Both the position numbers and the translations under genes were made by a program. The notes under the pieces were generated by a model that was not told the origin of the DNA, did no database searches, and worked only from the letters and a program-made list of their open reading frames with translations. Source: Gymnodinialimonas sp. 202GB13-11 (GTDB lineage Bacteria > Pseudomonadota > Alphaproteobacteria > Rhodobacterales > Rhodobacteraceae). From it: a DNA stretch of 64,000 bases. Where the stretch lies: contig NZ_JBFRBH010000001.1 in the NCBI RefSeq assembly GCF_040932485.1, forward strand, positions 3,150,212 to 3,214,211, in the 5' to 3' direction. Below are positions 42,364 to 49,913 of the stretch, in pieces. The first letter of the stretch is position 1, and each line of letters starts with the position of its first letter.

Positions 42364-43391
42364 GCCGCTCTCACTGTAAGCTGACCCGCGATCAGGCCCG
42401 GATCGGTCAAGCCATCGAGGCGGACGATCAAGGTCTGCGCCCCGTCCGGGGTGTTCAGGATCAGATCGACGCCGCTGCCATCGGCGCGGTCTTCGGCGGT
42501 CACACTTGTGTCGCCCATGGCGATCAGGTCGGCAGGCAGGTCGACGAAGATATCCACGGCCTCTGTCGTGCGGTTGAAGTCCGTAATGGTCACGGCATCG
42601 CCCTGACCATTGGTGTAGATGACGAATTGATCGTCGCCCGCACCGCCGGTCAGCTGGTCGCCATCATCGCCACGCAGGAAGTCACTGCCATCGCCTCCAT
42701 CGAGCGTGCTGGCCACACCGGGATCCGAATAGAGCGGCTCAGCCACGGCATCGAGAAGGTCATTGCCTGCGCCACCGCTCAGCGTATTGTTCCCACCATC
42801 GACTGCGAAAAGCGCATCATTGCCGTCGCCGCCTGACAGTTCATCATTGCCCTGATTGCCGAACAGAAGGTCATCGCCCGTGCCACCGGATAGCGTGTCA
42901 TCGCCATCGCCGCCGACCAGAGTGTCATTGCCCTGATTGCCAGTGATCAGATCCCCTCCATCAAAGCCGTCGAGAAGGTCGTCGCCCCGGCTGCCGCGCA
43001 GCTGGTCATTGCCTTCCCCGCCAAAGATCGAGTCCGATCCGAAGCCGCCATTGATCGTATCATCGCCTGCTTCCCCGTTCAGGGTGTCGGCACTCTGGTT
43101 GCCATCAATCCGGTCATCCCCGGCGCCTGCGAAGACGAGATCATCGCCGGAACCTGCGGTCACGACATCATCGCCGCTGGAACCGGTCACCGTATCGTCC
43201 CCTTCCCCGCTCATGATGTTTGACGGTTCGACCGCGTCCAGCAGGTCGCCGTTTTCGGTGCCTTCAACCTCGGCCAGAGGTTCACTTTCGGGCCCGGGAA
43301 CGGCCGTGCCTTCATCGCCGTCATCCCCGTCTCCGTCCAGAAATGCGAAGCCCAGACCCAGAAGAAGAAGCGGCAGCAGAATGATTTCCAT
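42360..43391 (-). CDS. Membrane-anchored RTX protein, short form
   Basis: A 343-residue protein. Residues 1-18 are a hydrophobic anchor (MEIILLPLLLLGLGFAF) followed directly by an acidic stretch of Asp, Gly and Glu. Residues 55-255 are GGxGxDxLxG calcium-binding nonapeptides, and the end is a small beta domain (VTITDFNRTTEAVDIFVDLP). This layout differs from type I secreted RTX proteins, which lack an N-terminal membrane segment. The paralog at 43981 has the same layout. A calcium-stabilised cell-surface or periplasmic role is inferred. Confidence 0.85.
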   Translation of the reverse strand: MEIILLPLLLLGLGFAFLDGDGDDGDEGTAVPGPESEPLAEVEGTENGDLLDAVEPSNIMSGEGDDTVTGSSGDDVVTAGSGDDLVFAGAGDDRIDGNQSADTLNGEAGDDTINGGFGSDSIFGGEGNDQLRGSRGDDLLDGFDGGDLITGNQGNDTLVGGDGDDTLSGGTGDDLLFGNQGNDELSGGDGNDALFAVDGGNNTLSGGAGNDLLDAVAEPLYSDPGVASTLDGGDGSDFLRGDDGDQLTGGAGDDQFVIYTNGQGDAVTITDFNRTTEAVDIFVDLPADLIAMGDTSVTAEDRADGSGVDLILNTPDGAQTLIVRLDGLTDPGLIAGQLTVRAA

Positions 43392-43532
43392 GATGAGGGA
43401 CCCCGTGTTTCAAAGCAGCAGACCGCCCCTAGTGTTCAGCCGTGGTGTCAGATGTAAACCTTTGATTTTGGTTAATTTTTCTGAAAATTGAGAACGCATT
43501 GTTTCGCGTGAAAAAACGCGCGCAACCTGTAT

Positions 43533-44000
43533 TCAGGTATCCAGAATATCGGCGTGAAATGCGACGAGTTCGACCGTGTTGCCCTCAGGATCTTCGGTGA
43601 AGACGCCGCGCCAGCCGACCCAGCCGAAATACTCCACCCGATAGGTGAAGCCGTTGGCGTCATACCAGGCCATTACGGCGTCTTGCTCGGCATAAGGCAG
43701 GCTGAGCGCGATGTGATGCAGAGAGGATCGGGCACCGGTTTCGGGCGCGTTTGATCCGGTCGGGTGCAGGCCAGGGCGGGCCGCATAGCCTTTGTCGAAG
43801 AGCGCGAGGATTTGTGTGTGCCCGCCGAAACCTTCACTGATACGAAAGAAGACAATGCCATCTACGGCACTGCCTTCCATCCGTTCCAATCCGAGGATGT
43901 CCTCGTAGAAAGATGCCATCCGCCCGACATCGTCGCAGCGGATGGCAATTTCACCTAAGGCGCGTGGCCTGAAGCCCCGTTTATGGGATTGCGAAGGCAA
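43533..44000 (-). CDS. VOC-family (glyoxalase fold) protein
   Basis: A 155-residue vicinal-oxygen-chelate protein made of two beta-alpha-beta-beta-beta halves: IAIRCDDVGRMASFYEDILGLERM and SLHHIALSLPYAEQDAVMAWYDANG, ending FTEDPEGNTVELVAF. Metal ligands are probably the His in LHHIALS and the Glu in TVELV. The substrate (glyoxalase, dioxygenase or resistance type) is not clear. Its first 20 bases overlap the end of the RTX gene upstream, so the first residues (MPSQSHKRG) are uncertain. Confidence 0.87.
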   Translation of the reverse strand: MPSQSHKRGFRPRALGEIAIRCDDVGRMASFYEDILGLERMEGSAVDGIVFFRISEGFGGHTQILALFDKGYAARPGLHPTGSNAPETGARSSLHHIALSLPYAEQDAVMAWYDANGFTYRVEYFGWVGWRGVFTEDPEGNTVELVAFHADILDT

Positions 44001-45642
44001 CGTTCACCACGGGGTTCTGGGCCGTCGTGATGCCCGCAAGCTTCACGTAGACCTCGCCATCAATCACAACCTCAACGCCGGAGGCATCAGCAGCATCCTG
44101 CAAGGTGAAGGCCAGCGAGGACGCGGCGGTTTCGTCAAAGATCGAGATGTTTACCTCTTCCGTGGCGACTTCGAAATCAGCGATTTCGGTCACAAGGACT
44201 TCGCCGGTGGGCTCAGCCCCGGGATCAACGACATAGGTACGGTTGACGCGGAACTCATCCACTCCATCGCCGCCGGTCAGCATGCTATTGCCGTCACCGA
44301 CGATCAGCGTGTCATCGCCATCGCCGCCCAACAGCACATCCTCAAGCACTTCAGTCGCGCCGACATTGGGGCCGCCTAGGTCGATCAAACGGTCATTGCC
44401 TGCGCCACCGATCAGATCATCCTGACCGGCACCGCCGTCGAGCGTATCATCGCCCTCACCGCCGTCGAGGACATCCTTGCCACCATTGCCGTTCAGAACG
44501 TCATTGCCGCCAAGGCCGTTGATGGTGTCATTGTCATCATCGCCGTTGAAGGTGTTGGGGTTGTCGTTGAGGGTGCGGAACTCTTCCAAGCCGACAGGCG
44601 TGCCCATGTTGGAGGTCACAACGTCGATCTTGAGCTCGTCACTCTCAGTCACACCGGCCAGTGTGGCGAAGGTTTCACCATTCACTGCAACCGCAAGGCC
44701 GTCAGCGGTATCGGCAGTCGTGACTTCCAGTTCGAAATCGTCGGCCGCCGGATCGCCGAACTCAGCCAGATCAACGGCCAAAGTCAGGCGGTCATCGGCA
44801 GGGTTGTAGTCCTGAATGGCCGCAGGCATCAGAGCGGAATCGCCCGTGCCGGTGTTAATGACGAATTCATCCTTGCCAGCACCACCGAAGAGGACATCGC
44901 CCAGATCACCAATCACCTGGTCCGAGCCATAGCCGCCGTTCAGCGTCTGGCCGCCATCTCCATCTTCGGAGCCGGATGCATCCAGCGTGTCGGACCCGGC
45001 AAAGCCGCGCAGGGTGCTGGCGCCATCATTGTCGAAGACAACGTCGTTGCCTCCACCGCCAACCAGATCATCGTCGCCGGCATCGCCAAGCACCGTGTCA
45101 TCGCCAGCGCCGCCACGGACATTGTCATCGCCGAAGCCACCGGCCACGAGGTCGTCGCCGCCTGCGCCATCAATCGTGTCTTTGCCAAGACCACCCAGCA
45201 GCGTGTCATTGCCATCGCCGCCATTCATGTCGTCGTTACCGGCACCGCCATTGACGGACATCGCGCCTGCACCGGCATTCACGGTATCATCACCGTCACC
45301 CAAAACAGCAGAGCCTGGGCCGGTGCCGCCATTGACGACATCATCGCCACGACCCGCGAAGACCGTGCTGTTGCCTTCGCCAAGGTCGATGCTGTCATTC
45401 CCGTCACCCAGGAAGATGCGGTAATCATCGGGGCCCGCAACGGTGACGGTGTCGTCACCCGCAAAGGCGAGGATGTCATCCTCGGCCCGGCCATCAACGG
45501 TTAGCTCATCATCACCCGGCGTGCCGTTAGGTCCGGTCGGACCGGGGTTGAACAGGCCACCCCCGTTATCATCATCGTCATCCCCGCCCAGCAGGAAAGC
45601 GAGGCCAAGGCCAATCAGAAGAAGTGGCAGAACGGTCAACAT
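43981..45642 (-). CDS. Membrane-anchored RTX protein, long form
   Basis: A 553-residue paralog of the protein at 42360. A hydrophobic anchor (MLTVLPLLLIGLGLAFLL) is followed by a run of Asp and Gly, then two blocks of calcium-binding nonapeptides (about 75-260 and 365-460). Each block is followed by a beta domain of a shared type (AIQDYNPADDRLTLAVDLAEFG and EIADFEVATEEVNISIFD), so the long form looks like a doubled short form. Cell-surface attachment is inferred from the anchor; no enzyme motif is seen. Confidence 0.85.
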   Translation of the reverse strand: MLTVLPLLLIGLGLAFLLGGDDDDDNGGGLFNPGPTGPNGTPGDDELTVDGRAEDDILAFAGDDTVTVAGPDDYRIFLGDGNDSIDLGEGNSTVFAGRGDDVVNGGTGPGSAVLGDGDDTVNAGAGAMSVNGGAGNDDMNGGDGNDTLLGGLGKDTIDGAGGDDLVAGGFGDDNVRGGAGDDTVLGDAGDDDLVGGGGNDVVFDNDGASTLRGFAGSDTLDASGSEDGDGGQTLNGGYGSDQVIGDLGDVLFGGAGKDEFVINTGTGDSALMPAAIQDYNPADDRLTLAVDLAEFGDPAADDFELEVTTADTADGLAVAVNGETFATLAGVTESDELKIDVVTSNMGTPVGLEEFRTLNDNPNTFNGDDDNDTINGLGGNDVLNGNGGKDVLDGGEGDDTLDGGAGQDDLIGGAGNDRLIDLGGPNVGATEVLEDVLLGGDGDDTLIVGDGNSMLTGGDGVDEFRVNRTYVVDPGAEPTGEVLVTEIADFEVATEEVNISIFDETAASSLAFTLQDAADASGVEVVIDGEVYVKLAGITTAQNPVVNVAFAIP

Positions 45643-45902
45643 CGTGTCATCCCCTCACGCCGCGCATATTTGGGACCGCAGGCGCATTTTTTGTTTAATC
45701 ACATGTGGGGTGGTTCGGTGGAGTTCGTGTCGCCAGTGGCAGCTGGCACACCGGTCACCCTCGGTATGTCCTTAGTGTTCACTTTGATTCAAACTTTGGG
45801 AAGACTCTTTTTCGCCATGTTTTTGGCTATTTTTCAATCAGGTAAGATACATTAACTATGATTAAGCGTGGTTGTTTCCGTAGCGTTACCAATCGCCACA
45901 AT

Positions 45903-47591
45903 TCAGCAAAAATCACCATGGGCGAACCAACCCGCCGAATTGAGCCCGCCATGGGCATAATAAAGCCATAGCCGCGCGCCGTCTTCCGTGACCACCCGCC
46001 AGTAATCACGCACGCCCGAACGCCAGTCCGGATCATCCAGCCACCATTCGGGTGCAATACGCTCAGGACCGGTTGCGCTGAGGGTCTGAAACACGCGCCC
46101 GCGCCAACGGAAACTGGGGGGAATGTCAGGCGTATCCGGGGCGCTCACAGGCTCGGGCCGGAAAAGCGTCAGGGGCCGGGGACGGGCCGGTTTGGGCCAG
46201 GTGCCGGGGGCCTCAGCCGTGGACCATGCAGCGGCCAGCGGGACATCGGTTTTCTCAGGCACATGGCTGTCGGCGGGGCGCGCGCGGCGGATCGCCTCCA
46301 GCCCCACACGCGCCCCGAGACGGGCGATCAGGTCGGCCATCTCATCACTTTCACCGCGCGCCTTGGCGGCTTCCTCAGCCGCGATCAGGCCGCCCTTGTG
46401 GGTGGCGGTGTGCAGCGGTTCCGTCACATGGGCAACAAGGCGTAACTGGTCGATGCCAAAGCCTGCATCCACCTCATCCAGTTTCATCGCAAAAAGCGGA
46501 CGCAGCTTGTCGGGGCGGTCGGCGGGGCGGGCGAGGCCCACCTCGACGATCTGACGCGTACTGTCGACACGGGACAGCTCCAGCCGTGCCCGCCGCGCGC
46601 CGCGTGCCTTGGCCCGCAGCTTGTCGCACAGCACCGGCAACATACGGTCGAGGCCTGCAAGGATATCCTCCTCTAACCCAATCGGGTCAGGCAGGCTGAG
46701 GCGGACGGCGAAATGCAGGGGCGCGGCGGCAGGTGAGATCGGCTCAGGCTCCACCCCCAATGCCTGATCCAGCCGCCAGGTCAGCCCGCGCCCGAAACGG
46801 CGGCTTAGGCTGGCGCGGGGCAGGCCAAGCACATCATCGATGCGGCGCAGACCCAGCCGGGCGAGACCGGCCGTGATCTCCGCATCCACACGCAGGGCAG
46901 CGATGGGCAGCGCCCCGATAGCCTGCCGCGTGCCACCACGCGGGGCGATGCGCGCCACCCCGCCACGGGCCACCTTGGCCTGCGGGGCAGCACCACCCTT
47001 CACCCAATGCCGCTTACTGGCGCGGGAGCGGGTCGCACGCGCCTCCTGATCTATCGCATCGCCATTGCGGCCCTCGGCCAGCCCACCCCCGCCCGCATAG
47101 CGCGCCAGGGCCCAGGCCGCCCCGGCCGTATCAGCAATACCCGCACAGACGCTCAGGCCCAGATCGGCGCAATCCTCATGCACCTGGGCAAAGAGCTGAT
47201 CCTCCCCCCCGAACAGATGCGCGCAGCCTGTCAGGTCGATCATCAACCCCTCCGGCGCTTCCTCGGACACCCAGGGGCTGAACTTGCCCGCCCACCGGCG
47301 CAGCGCGGCCAATTGTGCTGCCTCGCGCGCAGGATCGGCGGGGCGCGTGATGATGTCAGGGCACATGACCATCGCCTCACTCAGCGCCTGCCCGCGTGAC
47401 AGGCCCTGACGCTCGGCGAAGGCCGTGGTGGAGGCGAGCTGGCGGAGATTGCCAATCTCCGCGACCGTCACGAGCGCCACCTCCGCCAGCCCCGGCTCGG
47501 CCCGCAACACACGCTCCGCGCCCAGGCGTGGGAACCAGAGCGACAGGATCCGGCGCTGCGGATCGCGGGATTTGGCAGGGCGTGTGGACAT
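45903..47591 (-). CDS. imuB: DNA polymerase Y-family mutagenesis protein ImuB
   Basis: A 562-residue protein of the ImuB branch of Y-family polymerases. It starts RRILSLWFPRLGAERVLR, has the palm-like PEGLMIDLTGCAHLFGGE and the fingers/little-finger part LGLRRIDDVLGLPRASLSRRFG, and a long C-terminal region for contacts with the clamp and DnaE2. ImuB normally acts with ImuA and DnaE2 in SOS mutagenesis, but neither neighbour is in the window. A LexA-type box lies 13 bases before the start, so damage-induced expression is expected. Confidence 0.93.
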   Translation of the reverse strand: MSTRPAKSRDPQRRILSLWFPRLGAERVLRAEPGLAEVALVTVAEIGNLRQLASTTAFAERQGLSRGQALSEAMVMCPDIITRPADPAREAAQLAALRRWAGKFSPWVSEEAPEGLMIDLTGCAHLFGGEDQLFAQVHEDCADLGLSVCAGIADTAGAAWALARYAGGGGLAEGRNGDAIDQEARATRSRASKRHWVKGGAAPQAKVARGGVARIAPRGGTRQAIGALPIAALRVDAEITAGLARLGLRRIDDVLGLPRASLSRRFGRGLTWRLDQALGVEPEPISPAAAPLHFAVRLSLPDPIGLEEDILAGLDRMLPVLCDKLRAKARGARRARLELSRVDSTRQIVEVGLARPADRPDKLRPLFAMKLDEVDAGFGIDQLRLVAHVTEPLHTATHKGGLIAAEEAAKARGESDEMADLIARLGARVGLEAIRRARPADSHVPEKTDVPLAAAWSTAEAPGTWPKPARPRPLTLFRPEPVSAPDTPDIPPSFRWRGRVFQTLSATGPERIAPEWWLDDPDWRSGVRDYWRVVTEDGARLWLYYAHGGLNSAGWFAHGDFC

Positions 47592-47604
47592 CAGGCAGCA
47601 GTTT

Positions 47605-47619
47605 GTTCACATTTTGTTC
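47605..47619. promoter_or_regulatory. SOS box, GTTC-N7-GTTC
   Basis: GTTC-ACATTTT-GTTC is an exact match to the alphaproteobacterial LexA operator. It lies 13 bases upstream of the imuB start and 56 bases before the divergent MOSC gene, so LexA could control imuB and perhaps both. Confidence 0.88.
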
Positions 47620-47675
47620 TCAAATTAGATCGCGCGCCTCTGGGAGTCGAGTCCAACCACTGATAGGAAAACCCC

Positions 47676-48143
47676 ATGGAAACCCTCGCCACCCTGACGG
47701 CCCGCCATGCAGGCCCCGGACGCATCGACTGGATCGGCCTGCGCCCTGAGCGATTGGCCGGGATCACGGCGGTGGACAGCGCCCATCTGCGCGACGCCGG
47801 GCTGGAGGGCGACCATGCCCGCCCCGGTAAACGTGCGGTGACGCTGATCCAGGCGGAACACTTACCGGTGATCGCAGCCTTGGCGCATATTGATGCGGTT
47901 GCCCCGGAAACGCTGCGCCGCAACCTCGTGGTCTCAGGCCTGAACCTCTCGGCCCTGCGCGGCAAACAGCTGCAACTGGGGGAAGCGGTGATTGAGATCA
48001 CCATTCCCTGCGCCCCCTGTTCGCGCATGGAAGCCGCCCTCGGGCCCGGTGGTTACAACGCCATGCGCAGCCATGGCGGCTGGTGCGCCAAAGTACTCAC
48101 ACCCGGCGCGCTGTCCATCGGCGCAAAGGTTACGCCGACCTGA
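47676..48143 (+). CDS. MOSC-domain protein
   Basis: A 155-residue MOSC (molybdenum cofactor sulfurase C-terminal) domain protein. GLRPERLAGI, GLEGDHARPGKRAVTLIQAEHL and RRNLVVSGLNLSAL are the conserved blocks, and the family cysteine is in PCAPCSRME (Cys112 or Cys115). Such proteins handle sulfur or reduce N-hydroxylated compounds with a molybdenum cofactor; a stand-alone one of this size is of unknown substrate. The shared upstream region with imuB holds the SOS box. Confidence 0.92.
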   Translation: METLATLTARHAGPGRIDWIGLRPERLAGITAVDSAHLRDAGLEGDHARPGKRAVTLIQAEHLPVIAALAHIDAVAPETLRRNLVVSGLNLSALRGKQLQLGEAVIEITIPCAPCSRMEAALGPGGYNAMRSHGGWCAKVLTPGALSIGAKVTPT

Positions 48144-48188
48144 CCCCTCCTCGACCCTGCGGGTCTCCTCGCAGCTGTCCCATCTTCC

Positions 48189-48212
48189 TTGTTTCAAAAA
48201 TACCTCGGGGGT
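48189..48212. repeat. Rhodobacterales-type intergenic motif
   Basis: CTTGTTTCAAAAATACC with CGGGGGT is a text common between genes in this group. The related copy in this window is at 1714-1738 (TTGTTCTTCAAATATGC-GGGGGG). It directly precedes the hairpin at 48242. Confidence 0.5.
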
Positions 48213-48241
48213 CAGCGTCTTTCCCCATGGGAAAGGCGCGT

Positions 48242-48263
48242 AAGGGGGCAGCGCCCCCTTTTA
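48242..48263. terminator. Hairpin terminator between convergent genes
   Basis: AAGGGGGC-AGC-GCCCCCTT with 8-bp arms followed by TTT. It lies between the MOSC gene stop (48143) and the transglycosylase stop (48261), so it probably ends the MOSC transcript and may also serve the opposite one. Confidence 0.7.
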
Positions 48264-49784
48264 CCCGTTCCGCAACCGCTCCAGGATCGACAGAGAGGCA
48301 TAGCCATCCGGCACCAGCCCCTGCCCTTCCTGATAGGCGCGCACAGCGGCGATGGTGATCGGCCCGACCAACCCGTCGATATTGCCGGCGTAATAGCCAG
48401 CGGCCTGAAGGTGCCGCTGCATCTCCTGCCGTTCCGCAAAACTGAGAGCGCGGTCGCCACGCGGCCAGCTCGCGCGAAAATCGGGTCCGCCCTCGATCCG
48501 GTCGCTCAGATGTCCAATCGCGATCACGTAGGCGTCGGCGGGATTGTAGCGCTCGATCACGCGGAAATTGTTGAAGGTGATCAACGCCACCCCCTCGGCC
48601 CCCATCGGCAAACGCAGCGAGGCCGGGCCGTGATCCGGGATCGGATCGCCATTCATCAACCGAACGCCCTGCCCGTTCCAGAAGGCCACGCCGATCCGTT
48701 CCTGTTCGCCCGCAAGGCGGTAGTCGAACCCTTCGGGCAAGCGCACCTCCAGCCCCCAGGGCTGGCCATAGGTCCAGCCATGCTCAGCCAGATAATGTGC
48801 GGTGGAGGCCAGCGCATCGACCGGGTTGTCGCCCCAGATGTTACGCCGCCCATCGCCATTGAAATCCTGCGCATATTCCAAATAGCTCGTCGGCATGAAC
48901 TGCGTATGGCCCATGGCCCCTGCCCATGAGCCGACCATGTTGCGGGGTGAGGTGTCGCCCGATTGCAGGATCTGCAGGGCGGCAATCAGCTGTTCTTCGA
49001 AAAACTCCTGCCGCCGCCCGTCATAGGCCAGCGTCGCCATGGCGGCGATTATGTCGGTGGAACCGCGTGTCGCGCCATAGGCGCTTTCCAGGCCCCAGAC
49101 GGCGACGACCACCTCGGCTTCAACCTGATATTGCTCTTCGATCCGGCCCAGCGTGGTCCGCCATTCGGCCAGATTATCGCGCCCATTGCGGATGCGGGCA
49201 TCGGACACGGCGGTATCCAGGTAATCCCATAATGCGCGGGAGAATTCGGCCTGATTGCGGTCGCGTTCCAGCACACCTTCCTGCAATTGCACCCCTTCAA
49301 AGGCTCGGTTCAGCGTGCCTTGGGAGATACCGGCAGCGCGGGCGCGGGATTGGAAATCGGTGATCCAGGCGAGGAAATCGGGATCGCGCGTGGGTTCCGC
49401 ACTGCGCGCGGCGAGGGCGGCGTCATACGCGCGACCGCGCTCTTCCGCCTCCTCAAGAAAGCTTTCGGGTATATCACCGCGCGGCGTGGGGCGGGGGGAG
49501 GTCGCTGCGGCCAGCGGGCTGATTTCGGGCGTTGCTGTCGGCTCAGCGTCATCCGCCGCCTCGATCGCGTTTGCGGCGAGTGTGGCTATATCAACAGGTT
49601 CGGGCTCAGGTACGGCCTCGTCGATCACCTCGACCACCACGCGCGGCAAGGTCGTGGCTTGCACCTCAGCCGGGGCCGAGACTGACCATTCTGGGCGCGG
49701 CAAAGGGAAAGGCGACGCGCTTGGCGGCGCGGCCAGGGCCGGTGCAGCGACAGCAACCGTAAGGAAAAGGCTCAAGCGGATCAT
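48261..49784 (-). CDS. Lytic murein transglycosylase, MltB/SltB type
   Basis: A 507-residue periplasmic enzyme with a signal peptide (MIRLSLFLTVAVAAPALA), a Pro/Ala/Glu-rich linker (about 20-125), the catalytic domain (about 135-430; AVWGLESAYGATRGSTD with the catalytic Glu, and AGAMGHTQFMPTSYLEYA), and a C-terminal peptidoglycan-binding domain (LSFAERQEMQRHLQAAGYY). Same layout as the enzyme at 31300 but with a long linker that may cross the periplasm to the wall. It would trim glycan strands during growth. Confidence 0.93.
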   Translation of the reverse strand: MIRLSLFLTVAVAAPALAAPPSASPFPLPRPEWSVSAPAEVQATTLPRVVVEVIDEAVPEPEPVDIATLAANAIEAADDAEPTATPEISPLAAATSPRPTPRGDIPESFLEEAEERGRAYDAALAARSAEPTRDPDFLAWITDFQSRARAAGISQGTLNRAFEGVQLQEGVLERDRNQAEFSRALWDYLDTAVSDARIRNGRDNLAEWRTTLGRIEEQYQVEAEVVVAVWGLESAYGATRGSTDIIAAMATLAYDGRRQEFFEEQLIAALQILQSGDTSPRNMVGSWAGAMGHTQFMPTSYLEYAQDFNGDGRRNIWGDNPVDALASTAHYLAEHGWTYGQPWGLEVRLPEGFDYRLAGEQERIGVAFWNGQGVRLMNGDPIPDHGPASLRLPMGAEGVALITFNNFRVIERYNPADAYVIAIGHLSDRIEGGPDFRASWPRGDRALSFAERQEMQRHLQAAGYYAGNIDGLVGPITIAAVRAYQEGQGLVPDGYASLSILERLRNG

Positions 49785-49913
49785 CGTCAGGCGCGCGTTT
49801 CATTGTGCTCGATTACGCAACAATATAGCGATTTCGCGCAATATTCACAGCGATAAGCGGCATGTGGGCGGAGTCTTGCCGCATATTTTGCTGCAAAACC
49901 GGTTACTGCAGGG

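Noticed and set aside
45670-45855. Possible 61-residue hydrophobic protein
   Set aside because: No ribosome site and no homology recognised; it lies in the promoter region of the RTX gene.
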